Of a DNA stretch of 64,000 nucleotides, positions 12,351 through 22,451 are shown in pieces. Below the pieces are notes generated by a model. The model was not told the DNA's origin, did no database searches, and saw nothing but the letters and a program-made list of their open reading frames with translations. The DNA lies in contig BQMF02000099.1 of assembly GCA_027922465.2 (NCBI GenBank), positions 62,001 through 126,000 on the forward strand, written 5' to 3'. Made by a program: the position numbers and the translations under genes. The stretch is from Turritopsis dohrnii (taxonomy: Eukaryota > Cnidaria > Hydrozoa > Anthoathecata > Oceaniidae). Positions within the stretch are counted from its first letter, which is position 1, and every line of letters begins with the position of its first letter.

Positions 12351-12400
12351 GAAACAACTCTTGTCTCGTTTTCATGTATTGCGCAATAATTTATGAAAAG
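12351..12400 (-). repeat. Right terminal inverted repeat of the 3,200-bp element
   Basis: Inverted partner of 9201-9250. Confidence 0.9.
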
Positions 12401-12488
12401 CCGTATTGTGAGAATAAAAATACGAGGGAAAACTGTTGTTTTAAATTCATACTTGAATAACAATTAATGTAAATATAATATAACTTAC

Positions 12489-12683
12489 CTTCAAATCTCT
12501 CTCAAAACAAGAATCCTCAAAATGTTTACAGACACGAATATTTTTCTCAGCAGGAAGGTTAGCTCTTTTCAGTTTATCAACCCATATTTTTTTCAGCTTT
12601 CCGTCTCTTGGAAGACGAAAAAGACTTACTTTCTGATTTTTGGTTGAATCACTGTCACAACCAACAGCAGCACAAATAACCAT
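12489..12683 (-). CDS. ISL2EU-type transposase gene, exon 1 (N-terminal part of its THAP finger)
   Basis: The ATG at 12683 starts MVICAAVGCDSDSTKNQ, followed by LFRLPRDGKLKKIWVDKL and IRVCKHFEDSCFERDLK. This is the C-x4-C...W...C-x2-H core of a THAP domain. It ends at a perfect GTAAGT donor. The intron to exon 2 is about 3.4 kb only because the 3,200-bp TIR element landed in it; without that the intron would be about 230 bp. Exons 1, 2 and 3 keep phase 0. Confidence 0.8.
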
Positions 12684-12998
12684 AATAGTAAAATAACTTA
12701 TTTAATGTATAATTTTTCAATGATATGTTTCTTATCAAGAACAGTTGACTTGTAACGGCAACTCTCTTTAGAAGCAAACTTCTTCAATGACGTCACTTAA
12801 TTATGAGGTATAAATTATTAGTTTTTAAACTTTAATTATAGAGGGGATAAAAGACCTTTTTGTTACAAAAACTGACAATAGTTAATTTTTCTACCTTAAA
12901 ACTACAAGAAAACAACAAAAAATGAAATTTCGAAAATTTCATGATACCAGTCCTTTAAGAGCTGTTGGAAGAACTAGAGAACTAAAGTAGATTGGAGA

Positions 12999-13015
12999 AA
13001 CTCAGATAAGACAAC
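12999..13015 (+). repeat. 17-bp direct repeat, right copy
   Basis: Identical to 7461-7477, same orientation. Confidence 0.75.
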
Positions 13016-13790
13016 CGTGTACTGCTATTAAAAATTCTTATCTTTCACCATTTTTAGCCAAATTGACGACATCGTGGCTGTACCCTGCAAATCTATTGAA
13101 AATGGATTTGAATTTTTAAACAAAAATTTTTAGATGTCCAACAAACGACTAGCTGACAGATTGAGAATATATCCAAACATTACGCATTTTTCTCAAGTAT
13201 GAGAGCTGCGTGTTGGTTTAATGATTAAATGGAATGTGAAGAAAGTGCTTTTAGAATAAAAAACATAACAGATGCATATTAATAAATTAATAGTTAAACG
13301 GAAAGTGATCATAATCATAAAATTTCATTCAATTTTTAAAATTTTTTACAAGATACATGTAGGGTATGTCTTTATCTATTCTTCTCTTGAGACAAAACTA
13401 GGCACTCAAGTTGTGAATGGACAGATGTTTGAAAAATATTCTTTTTATTTTTAAAAATTAATTAGGACAGGTTTTAAGAGTTCAATGAAGACTGCTATCA
13501 ACGTCTATCCTTTTAAATAACAATTTAGAATAAAACAAAAGAAATCGGCATCTTTTCTTTTCTCATCATTATCGATGAATTTTTCTGAATAATTCTGAAT
13601 CTAAATGTAAAATATTGCTTTACGCAGTGTGACAAAAAAGAAAACTGAATCTAATACTTCTTTAGATGTGCTTTATTCAAATAGAAGTTAACCTAACAAA
13701 TGGGTAAGTATATTATCAACACACAGAGGATCGTTTGATTTTACGTAATTGAAAACGTTTCTTTTAGAGATTTAAAAGAAAAAAGCTTAC
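13016..13790. other. No gene seen
   Basis: AT-rich, with only short ORFs lacking recognisable motifs. It should be the intron or 3' flank downstream of the minus-strand exon ending at 13791. Confidence 0.5.
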
Positions 13791-14207
13791 CCAGACTAGT
13801 AAATGAATTATCTTCTTGATGCAACATCATTTTATTCTGTCCAGATTCTTTCAATGCATCGTTCACAACTTCCAATGGGTTAGTGTAACCCTTATTTGAA
13901 AACGTCTGTGCCATCACTTCAAGAACTGGGTCATCAAGTTTATCAAAATTTCCAAATACTTTTTCAACATAATTATTATAGTCTGTGAATACTTCACAAA
14001 AACTCTTCCCTTCATTCCTTCTTCCAGCAAAATGTTTGTTAATTTTATCATTTTTTAAACCTAGAAATGGGAATACTATCATTCCAGAACAGTTATAATC
14101 TCATTAAGTTGATAGGGTCTAACATTTTCATAAAATCTTTGAATTATGCTAGCTACTTCCTGTTGCATCGGAACAATGAGAAAATTTTCGTCTTCACTTC
14201 GATATAC
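13791..14207 (-). CDS. Unrecognised protein, exon B (frameshifted)
   Basis: An acceptor (tttattttag, first base 14207) starts VYRSEDENFLIVPMQQEV and continues to NEIITVLE. A one-base shift near 14070 then leads into FPFLGLKNDKINKHFAGRR and a hydrophilic stretch ending FTSL at a GTAAGC donor (last base 13791). I do not recognise the family. It joins in phase 0 to exon A at 14976. The shift could be a true lesion or a base-call error; without it the exon would be ordinary protein-coding sequence. A downstream exon was not found. Confidence 0.5.
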
Positions 14208-14225
14208 CTAAAATAAATAATGAAA

Positions 14226-14878
14226 AAAGCCATGTGCCAAAGTGGAAACAGCCATGTGCTATGGTGGAAACGCCATGTGCTAAAGTGGAAACAGCCATGT
14301 GCTAAAGTAGAAACACGTATATATGTGCTAAAGTGAAAAAGCCATGTGCTAAAGTGGAAACGCCATGTGCTAAAGTGGAAACGCCATGTGCTAAAATGGA
14401 AACAGCCATGTGCTAAAGTGGAAACAGCCATGTGTTAAACTGGAAACGTCATGTGCTAAAGTGGAAACAGCCATGTGTTAAACTGGAAAAGCCATGTGCT
14501 AAAGTGGAAACAACGATGTGTTAAACTGGAAACGCCATGTGCTAAAGTGAAAAAGCCATGTGCTAAAGTGGAAACAGCCATGTGCTAAAGTGGAAACACG
14601 TATGTGCTAAAGTGGAAACAGCCATGTGTTAAACTGGAAACGCCATGTGCTAAAGTGGAAACAGGCATGTGCTAAAGTGGAGACAGCCATGTGCTAAAGT
14701 GGAAACAGCCATGTGTTAAACTGGAAAAGTCATGTGCTAAAGTGGAAACAGCCATGTGCTAAAGTGGAGACAGCCATGTGCTAAAGGGGAAACGCCATGT
14801 GCTAAAGTAGAAACACGTATGTGTTAAAGTGGAAACAGGCATGTGCTAAAGTGGAAACAGGCATGTGCTAAAGTGGAA
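14226..14878. repeat. Minisatellite, about 30 units of 20-23 bp
   Basis: The unit is close to gccatgtgctaaagtggaaac with an optional trailing a. Variants replace gcc with acgta or change gctaaagt to gttaaact. It lies wholly within the intron between exons A and B of the unrecognised minus-strand gene. The ORF on its minus strand (His-Phe-Ser-Thr-Trp repeats) is a by-product of the repeat. Confidence 0.9.
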
Positions 14879-14975
14879 CCATGTGGATGATTTTTCCTTG
14901 AAGAGTTACACGTAATATAAATTTACATATAAACATAAATATAAATATAAATTTACAATATATAAATTTTCTTAC

Positions 14976-15119
14976 TATAAAATCTTTGTTTTCTCCAGTT
15001 ATAGGATTGGGAAGATTTTTGATGGAGTATTTTTTTGTCATGAATAATCTGTAAATTTTCTTTTCAAGCTGATCTGATTTCCGTGAAATTTTTAAATTTC
15101 CCTCTAATAGATGAGTTTC
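14976..15119 (-). CDS. Unrecognised protein, exon A, downstream half
   Basis: This encodes ETHLLEGNLKISRKSD through NLPNPITGENKDFI and ends at a GTAAGA donor. At its 5' side (15120) it meets the inverted-repeat end of the 3.3-kb transposon. The matching upstream half lies at 18424-18493. Joining the two over one TA dinucleotide keeps the frame. The family is unknown. Confidence 0.5.
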
Positions 15120-15121
15120 TA

Positions 15122-15790
15122 CCGTGGCCCATTAGTGACATCTAGATCAATTTTATTCCATCAAATACAATTTATTATTGAGTTAACATTATCACATTTT
15201 ATCTGCCTATGTCACCTTTCTCGCTCAAAAAAATATCGACACCATTAGAAAATATTTACTTAAATTATCACGTCCTTTTGAGTTAACTGTCCATTTCGTT
15301 TATTATCATGCTTTTCCCGAACTAACTGTCCCTTATGTAATCATTAACGCGCTTTTCCCGAACTAACTGTCTATTACGTAACTATTAACGTGCCTTTCCC
15401 GAACAAACTGGCCACTGTGTAATCATTATCGCGCCTTTCCCGAACTAACTGGCCATTATATTATCTTGACATCGCTCCCAAATTAACTGTCCATTCCTTA
15501 AGAATTATCACGCCTTTTTAAACTAACTGTCCATTTCGTATATTATCGCGCCTTTCCCGAACTAACTGTCCATTACGTAATAATTAACGCGCCTTTCCCG
15601 AACTAACTGTCCATTACGTAATTATTAACGCGCCTTTCCCGAACTAACTGTCCACTATGTAATCATTATCGCGCCTTTCTCGAATTAACTGCCCATTTCG
15701 TGCACTAACGTGCTTTTCCCGAACTAACTGTCCATTACGTAATCATAAACGTGCCTTTCCCGAAACAACTCTACCGTAATTAAATGTTTA
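15122..15790 (+). repeat. Left long TIR with about 12 internal 40-50-bp repeats
   Basis: Successive units alternate an aactaactgtcc core with tatcgcgcct or taacgcgcct. The order of unusual units (for example one with catcgctccc) is mirrored in the right arm, so the two arms are one inverted sequence, not separate arrays. Confidence 0.85.
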
Positions 15791-15966
15791 CTTTAATTCA
15801 CATGTCTGTGGAATTTCATCAGCAATGTTCAGTAATCCACAATCACAGCAAAGCGGTAGTGCTTACAGGAAGATAAATGGTATTAGACTCGTTTCCTATT
15901 TTGTATTGAAGTGGTGGGGCTTAGGAGAGAGAGTGCAGTATGAGTGATATATAGATATAAGGATAT

Positions 15967-17020
15967 ATGGGAGATTCAAGAGAAGACATTATTTCTCGTT
16001 ATTTTCATTTGGATTACAGCTACAATGAGATTTTATGCACTCTGCAAGAACTGCATGGAATAAAGATATGTAAACGTCAGTTACACAGAATATTGCGACA
16101 GCAGAAGTTGTACCGAAGAAAGGAAAAAAGCTGTATTAACGATATTTTGATTGAAGTGAGTAATGAGATAATAAATGGAGCTGGACGATACTTTGGCTAT
16201 CGTAACATGCACCAAAAGATAAGAAGTATAGGGTATACTGTTGATCATGAAACTGTAAGAATAGCTATTAAGGCTTCAGATCCAGATGGGGTATCGATGA
16301 GAACAGCTAGACGATTAGTGCGACGAAAATACTTTGCTAGAGGGCCAAACTATCTGTGGCACCTGGATGGCTATGATAAATTGAAACCATTTGGATTTGC
16401 CATACATGGTGCCATAGATGGTTACAGTCGTAGAGTGTTATGGCTTCGTGTTTGTAAAACTAACAATGACCCAACGGTAGTAGCATCCTGTTATTTGCGA
16501 TGTATTGGACAGCAAAATATTGTTCCAAGGTGCGTTCGAACTGATAGAGGGTCAGAAAACATTATTATTGCTGGTGTCTGCGACGATATGGAACAGATCA
16601 AATGGCAGGACACTTAAGTTTTTTGTTTGGTACTTCAACTGGTAACCAAAGGATTGAATCATGGTGGTCTTTATTCAAACGTAATTGTTCAGGATGGTGG
16701 ATAAATATGTTTAAAGATTTAGTTGATTTGGGAATTTATGATCCAGACGTTTCATTTCACGTTGAATGTGCAAGGTTTTGCTTCATATTCTGCAGAATGA
16801 ACTTGACGAGACAGTTTTACTATGGAACAATCATAGGATAAGAAAAGTTAGAAATTCTGACGCTCCATCGGGGCGCCCAGATATCTTATATTTTTCCCCC
16901 AGAGTGACTAATGTACCGGAATGTGGTTACGCTTTGAACAACAGAGACCTGAACATTGCATTACAAATGATAGAAGATCCAAATGCGCTGCCATGTACGC
17001 CAGAAATGAATGAATTATAA
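15967..17020 (+). pseudogene. rve/integrase-core transposase of the 3.3-kb element, frameshifted
   Basis: The ATG at 15967 starts a helix-turn-helix-like N-terminus (RQLHRILRQQKLYRRK). An integrase catalytic core follows: YLWHLDGYDKL (first Asp), AIDGYSRRVLWLRV, RTDRGSEN (second Asp) and GNQRIESWW (Glu). This matches the D,D,E integrase layout in which the Glu sits in an N-Q-R-x-E motif. The first frame stops at 16617, the Glu motif is in the frame opening at 16602, and the C-terminus is in a third frame from 16766. So at least two frameshifts break the gene. The length, about 340 residues if uninterrupted, is normal for such transposases. Confidence 0.75.
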
Positions 17021-17844
17021 TGCAAGTGATTGATGACAAGAAATAATTTAGCCTTTCCGAAAAATCCAAAGGGCGCCAAAGATTTATTTATGGCATTGAT
17101 TCAAGAAATAGATAATTTTGTATAGTTCTTAGGTATTCATTTTATAAGAATTACACTATCCTTTTTAACTGCAATGGGTTTTTTTCTAACAAAGTCATGG
17201 TTTTGTATGTTTGAACAAGATGTTTGGTGACATTACAGTATATTTAACTGAGAATTTCTCCTCACAATAAGCTGTAATAATATGATCACCACTTCACAAC
17301 TAGTTTCAAAACATAGATCTTCGTTATGAATGAATGAAACATTTATTTGGCTAAGGAGTCTATGTTTAATTATCTATTCATACATAAGTAAACATGCTGA
17401 ACCTTTGGTTGAAAATTGTCAAAAAAAATAAATACAAAAATGTTGAGCTATTATGTTTGTTAAAGTTTGAAAAATTTAAAAAATATTGATAGAGAACCGA
17501 ACATTAATGATTTGAAACAAGAATTTGTGTTTTAATATTATGATAGACTTAAAGTCATGTAGAAAGACCTTACAACTAGTAGCCGGAGTTATTATTTTTC
17601 ATCACTTCACTTGTTGTTTTGGAGTTAAAGTTTCATTAAACTCTTTGTTTTCCTCGTAGTTGATGAAAATTGGTTGCTTTAGGTGTTTTTGATTATTTCG
17701 TAATTATGATATCGCTTTTAACTTTGCACAAGTCACACGCAGTTCCAGAAACAAATTAATTGACTCATTTTTCCGACACTTCTCGCTGCCATCTTTCCAT
17801 CTTTTCAAGCGCTGATTTTCCCGCCATCAGCCATTTGTTCCAGA
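17021..17844. other. 3' part of the rve transposon, no gene seen
   Basis: AT-rich untranslated stretch between the transposase end and the right TIR. Confidence 0.5.
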
Positions 17845-18421
17845 AAGGCGCGTTAATAATTACGTAATAGACAGCTAGTTCGGGAAAGGCGCGTTAATGA
17901 TTATATAGTGGACAGTTAGTTCGGGAAAAGGCGCGATAATAATTACATAATGGCCAGTTAGTTCGGGAAAGGCGCGTAAATAATTGCGTAATGGACAGTT
18001 AATTCGGGAAAGGCGCGTTAATTATTACGTAATGGACAGTTAATTCGGGAAAGGCGCGATAATATACGAAATGGACAGTTAGTTTAAAAAGGCGTGATAA
18101 TTCTTAAGAAATGGACAGGTAATTTTGGAGCGATGTCAAGATAATATAATGGCCAGTTAGTTCGGGAAAGGCGCGATAATGATTACACAGTGGCCAGTTT
18201 GTTCGGGAAAGGCACGTTAATAGTTACGTAATGGACAATTAGTTCGGGAAAGGCGCGATAATATACGAAATGGACAGTTAACTCAAAAGGACGTGATAAT
18301 TTAAGTAAATATTTTCTTGTAATGGAAGGATTAAATAGTGACATAGGCAGATAAAACGTGATAATGTGAACTCAATAATAAAGTGTAGTTGATGGAATAA
18401 AATGTCACTAATGAGCCACGG
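17845..18421 (-). repeat. Right long TIR
   Basis: Inverted counterpart of 15122-15790 with 11 unit repeats, ending GCCACGG before the TA. Confidence 0.85.
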
Positions 18422-18423
18422 TA

Positions 18424-18493
18424 AGTTTCTTAGTGACGTAATGTTTATAAACACCAGTGTTCTTTGCTCGATAATTACGGTATATTGCAACAT
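18424..18493 (-). CDS. Unrecognised protein, exon A, upstream half (5' limit not fixed)
   Basis: The minus strand reads TLVFINITSLRNL up to the transposon end and continues in frame, across one TA, with the 15119-14976 segment. The upstream limit at 18493 is only the first available start; a true exon start was not identified. Confidence 0.4.
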
Positions 18494-19304
18494 AGAATAT
18501 CATTAATCAAGTCATTTTCCTGTAATCAAGTCATTTTGCTGTGAGTATGCGCACGCAGCCTCGCAGGAAATAAAAGTCTCTTTATACACTTCAAAATGTT
18601 GTCACTTTATTTGGTTCTCTGGAGTCCCCTTAAAGACAATCGACATTAGAAAGTTTCAATACACATTAGCACTTCCTATCTATTTTCATACATTGTATTT
18701 GATTTTTAGTACAGTGTGTATCAAAATGTCTTATCCACCAACTTTCAAGGCGAATATCTCATTACATGTCAGATAAAATATTGTCTAGCATGTCAGTTAA
18801 TTGACTTTTAAGAATTTAATGAATTAAGAAAATTTAGAAAAGAAGAAACATTCATATAGAATGTAGAAACCATGCTGCAAATGATATGAATGAGTTTCTA
18901 CTATAGCACAAGTTTCTACTATGCTACATGCACAGGGTCTCCTACAAATGTTTCAGAATAAGACTCTCTGAGTTTTACCCATTTGTTGTCCTTACTCCTT
19001 TTAATAAGATAGAAATAGAAAATCAGTTACTTTTAGATTTCCATGACTTCCATGACCACAAACTCCCCCATGTCTTCTCTAAGTTATGCAGATCCTGAAT
19101 ACAGCCTATCTTCTAGTAGCTAGTTTTCTTATACAAGTGAAAGCCTACACGAATCACCAATTCAATTCATTCTGTCTTAATAATCAACAACACGAACTTC
19201 CGAAAAGCTATTCAACCTGCACAACGTCTTGCACTAACTCTGCGGTATTTGGCCTCAGGGAGATTCATAAAAGTCTCTAACTTTCTCCTTTCGCATCAGT
19301 GCAA
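18494..19304. other. No convincing gene
   Basis: It contains a short direct repeat (aatcaagtcatttt twice near 18505-18535). A 64-codon ORF at 19086-19280 resembles nothing I know and leads straight into the Harbinger fragment. Confidence 0.4.
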
Positions 19305-19640
19305 ACACAGTATCGAGAATTACAAGTGAAACATCGGCAGTTATATGGGAAAAACTTTCAGATTATGTTAGAGCCCCTAGTTCAGAAAGTGATTGGCTTA
19401 AAATTGAGGAAGAGTGTAAAGGTACTTGGAATTTTGAGCACTGTGTAGGAGTAATTGATGGGAAACACGTTGCAAGGCGTGTAGTCGAAAATGCATTTGG
19501 TTTACTTCGCTCGAGATGGAGAATATTTAGTCATCCAATAAAAGCATCCATACAAAGTGTAGAGAATTCCCGTTGCTCAAAGGGTTGCGAAACCACTTAA
19601 TATTCCAGTTAACATATTAAAGAACAAAAGTCTGAAAACG
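19305..19640 (+). pseudogene. PIF/Harbinger transposase fragment with internal deletion
   Basis: The plus strand encodes KGTWNFEHCVGVIDGKHV, holding the first catalytic Asp of a PIF/Harbinger DDE domain. It then passes directly into RRVVENAFGLLRSRWRIF, the conserved block around the third acidic residue. The roughly 100 residues that normally lie between, with the second Asp, are missing, so it is a dead deletion product. Confidence 0.8.
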
Positions 19641-20461
19641 TAATTTTGCTTCGTTATACTGCGTTCTTGTTAAATTCGCTGAGAAGTAATCAACATCCTA
19701 ACAACAATTTATTCCAGATGTGTACAAAACACAAACAAATAATTCTTGAGGGAATTATTGGGGGATGAAAAAATAAAAATTCGCCTAAAAATGTCGCATT
19801 GGTTGGTTGGGCGACGAAGAAAATTTTGGTTTCGGAACAACTATACAATACTATCAGCAGCTTCGTGGCTTCGTGGCTTCCGTGGCTTCGCGGTTACACG
19901 GCTTCGTGGCTTCGTGACTTCGTGTTGACAAAGCCAGCTTATTTTAGGGGACACAAAAACATTTATGAAGAAGTTATTTTTGTAACAAAAAGGGTTTTAA
20001 AGGTTGGAATACCACATTAAAAAACATTGGACACTAAATTATATCTTTTATGATAACATGGTGAAACAGGGTGAAGATTTTTATATTCAATTGTATAGAA
20101 ATACAAACAAAAGTATGAGAAATAAGATTAAACAAAAGTGAAACAATCATGATATTTAAATCGATATACTGATGATATATCTTTAATGATTTCCTTGAAT
20201 AAACCATTTTCTTTATTTGAATACCTCCACATAAATTCACCAAGGTAGGAAGTAATGAGTAAAATATGTGTCAAAGGATAAAAAATTATTGTATAAATGA
20301 CTATAAATAATGTTAATGAAGTTAAAAAAAAGAAGTAAAAAGATAATTTTTTTAATTCAACTATCCTTGGAATTCTGTAGCATTGAAGTTAGTTCTCAAA
20401 AGTTCCTATAAAAATCTGCCTTGTGTAGCAAGATGCGCATTTATTTCACATCCAAACTTAC
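19641..20461. other. No gene; short cttcgtgg repeat
   Basis: About eight degenerate copies of an 8-10-bp cttcgtgg/cttcgcgg unit lie at 19860-19925. The remainder shows no coding signal. Confidence 0.5.
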
Positions 20462-20602
20462 CAGCACTCCACCAATATGTCATTTCGATTACTTCTTCCA
20501 GTGTCATGTTACAATTTTCAAACCACGATCCTTTTCTCAAAGATCTATCGCGAGTTGATCCATTTTTCCTACAGCGCCACTTGTATCCATCAGAAGAGTA
20601 AT
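20462..20602 (-). pseudogene. Merlin/ISXO2-like transposase, exon with Zn-ribbon and helical region
   Basis: It is bounded by an acceptor (ttatcattag) and a GTAAGT donor. It encodes SSDGYKWRCRKNGST and RKGSWFENCNMTLEEVIE, a pattern seen at the N-terminus of Merlin (IS1016-like) transposases, where a Cys-rich ribbon precedes a SFFE-type motif. The upstream exon is at 20678-20815. The catalytic domain is not seen, so it is a fragment. Confidence 0.6.
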
Positions 20603-20677
20603 CTAATGATAAGTTGTTTTTGGTATTTCTGCTTATTTCAAGATATTTTCATGTAAGTAACAAAATCCTGCACTTAC

Positions 20678-20815
20678 TAACACTCTTTGTAAGATTACAT
20701 TTATCACAAACCAACCCTTTAGCTAGCAACTTGTTATCCTGACACCATTTGGTAGCCGCTTCCTTCGAATTTATGACATTGTTCAGCAACCACCAAAAGT
20801 TTGTTTTTTTCCCTT
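20678..20815 (-). pseudogene. Merlin/ISXO2-like transposase, preceding exon
   Basis: It lies between an acceptor (ttgtttttcag) and a GTAAGT donor. It encodes NFWWLLNNVINSKEAATKWC and GLVCDKC, the first half of the Zn-ribbon completed by the exon at 20602-20462. Confidence 0.6.
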
Positions 20816-21149
20816 CTGAAAAACAATGTTATTAAATTGGTAAATTGAATCAATTGGTAAACTATGCACTATGCATCTGGTCATCTTTTGTTATTCTTAA
20901 AAGTAAAAACTAGAAAATAAATAGAGTTACTTGAAGGTCATAAAAATAAGATTACCTTTTTGAAATCCTTTTTGTCTCTAAGGAGTAGTTTATACGGCCG
21001 TTTTTTTGCCGTGTCGAACTTAATTACTCAAGTTCGAAAATTAGTGCGGCAAAAAAAGTGTTTTCAGTTTATACGCATAAAAACTGCTAGCAGATCTGTT
21101 TTTCGATCTGTAAACAGTAAAGAAAGATGGCAGCGCTCAACAGGAGATG

Positions 21150-21520
21150 CCTTGTTAGTACTTTTTTCGTAGGTTTCTCAGAAATAAGGGTTGGTGGGAG
21201 ACCGTTCGAGATACATACGATGCTAACAGATTCTATGAGACTTTTCGAATGAGCCGAGGAACATTAAACCATATTTTGAATCGCATTCAAGATAGACTAG
21301 TAAAGAAAACGGTAACAGAAGAACCAATTGCCCCTGAATTACGACTAGCTATTACCATATACAAATTATCACGCGGAGATTATATTTACACGATAGGCGA
21401 AATGTGTGGTTCAGCGAAATCAACCATTTGTGTAATCGTGTCAGAAACTTTCAGAGTGATTATCGACGTATTATGGGATGATACTGTGAAAAAAGTATTT
21501 TCTCTAACACTTCCTGGCTC
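21150..21520 (+). pseudogene. Harbinger transposase, N-terminal part
   Basis: The frame reads RNKGWWETVRDTYDANRFY, then the ATG at 21249 begins MSRGTLNHILNRIQDRL and later AITIYKLSRGDYIYTIGEMC and AKSTICVIVSETF. This is the helix-turn-helix region that precedes the DDE domain in PIF/Harbinger transposases. The sequence after VKKVF no longer matches, because the element is joined there to the opposite-strand accessory gene. Confidence 0.75.
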
Positions 21521-21524
21521 TATT

Positions 21525-22125
21525 GCCTGCGCCGTTTGGCAGTGGTCCAACGAACTAATTACTGGAAGTAATTTTCCGAACCAATTGCCTCATGCCTTGT
21601 CTTTTTGGAATCGCTTAATTCCAGATGCAGTTTTGACCTTCATCACAGCATTTCTAGCTACATATGGAAACGCATCTTTTAAATTTTTGACGCGTTTGAT
21701 TCACATCAAATTCAAATTCTTCATCCCTCTCTGCACATCTCCTTTTTCTTTTTCCTTTTTCCTTTACTTGTCCACTTTCTCATAATGTTTTCAATTTCTT
21801 CCGCTTCATTCTCATCATTTGTTTCAGAATCATTCTCTTCAGACACCTGAAAAAATATTGATGATGACACTACACGTTTTTATAATGAGAACATCAAAGT
21901 CGAACAATAGCTACATGTTTTTAACTGTATACATTAAAAGTTGTGAAGCTCTGAAAATGCTTCTATTTTTGCCAACAAAATAACGATTTTACGCATGATA
22001 TCTACAAAATCAAATGTACATAAACTCTTCATAAAAAATTTAATCACGCACTGGTAGCATGAACTAATATAAATGAAAACTAAAACAACTTACAAATCCA
22101 TATTCACTGTTATCGGCCATCTTGC
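21525..22125 (-). pseudogene. Harbinger Myb-like accessory gene, broken
   Basis: Exon 1 at 22123-22095 (MADNSEYGF, followed by a GTAAGT donor) and exon 2 from about 21847 (VSEENDSETNDENEAEEIEN) start an acidic protein. Further on, in other frames, AVMKVKTASGIKRFQKDKA and GNWFGKLLPVISSLDHCQTA match the C-terminal block of the second (Myb/SANT-like) protein of Harbinger elements. That protein helps carry the transposase to the nucleus and to its ends. Frameshifts and stops make it non-functional. Confidence 0.6.
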
Positions 22126-22451
22126 TACAACCATGTGAAAAAATCTGCAATGTTTATCTTTTTTTTTGTTGTGTCAGCTCTTTTTAGCCGCGAAACAATA
22201 GAAGTTCGTGTGATGTTTATATGAAAAAACATATATTTGAATTGAGCTCGACCTCATTTAATCTGTTTAAACCAATGCCGAACTTATGCCGAACTTACTT
22301 GTGAAGTTCGGCAAAAGTTGCCAGACTTAATTAATAAGGTCGACCTTAACTTGAAAATTGGTTTAAACAGCCGCACTTTTGCCGCACTTAATTCATATTT
22401 TCGAAGTGTTTGAGTTCGACACGGCAAAAACTCGGCCGTATAAACTACACC

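Larger units (their letters stand above)
9201..12400. mobile_element. Nested 3,200-bp ISL2EU-like element with 50-bp terminal inverted repeats
   Basis: 9201-9250 and 12351-12400 are inverted copies, 49 of 50 bases identical, with outermost bases CTTTTCATAAATTATTGCGC. Inside are a plus-strand THAP gene and a minus-strand YqaJ/SWIM gene. No DDE transposase is present, so this copy could not move without help. From general knowledge, ISL2EU elements carry a THAP-type transposase plus a YqaJ nuclease. The element sits inside intron 1 of the THAP/DDE gene that surrounds it. I could not read a target duplication with confidence. Confidence 0.85.
15122..18421. mobile_element. 3.3-kb rve-type DNA transposon with very long TIRs, TA target duplication
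   Basis: The ends are CCGTGGCCCATTAGTGACAT at 15122 and its inverted match ending at 18421, flanked by TA on both sides. The inverted arms run about 670 bp (15122-15790) and 580 bp (17845-18421). Both are built from about 11-12 degenerate copies of a 40-50-bp unit containing cctttcccgaactaactgtc. The centre encodes a transposase with an integrase-type core. The overall form resembles the IS3EU group (a eukaryotic IS3-like superfamily), but I cannot confirm the assignment without a search. It splits an exon of the unrecognised gene. Confidence 0.8.
20982..22451. mobile_element. PIF/Harbinger deletion derivative, TAA target duplication
   Basis: The ends are inverted repeats (GGAGTAGTTTATACGGCCG at 20982; GGTGTAGTTTATACGGCCG on the minus strand at 22451). 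They are flanked by TAA at 20979-20981 and 22452-22454, the 3-bp TWA duplication expected of Harbinger. Further inverted blocks (gccgtgtcgaact, agtgcggcaaaa) extend inward. It keeps the 5' part of the transposase (plus) and a Myb-like accessory gene (minus) but lacks the DDE core. It sits in a LINE. Confidence 0.85.

Noticed and set aside
14153..14431. Minus-strand ORF with His-Phe-Ser-Thr-Trp repeats
   Set aside because: It is a by-product of the 21-bp minisatellite inside an intron.
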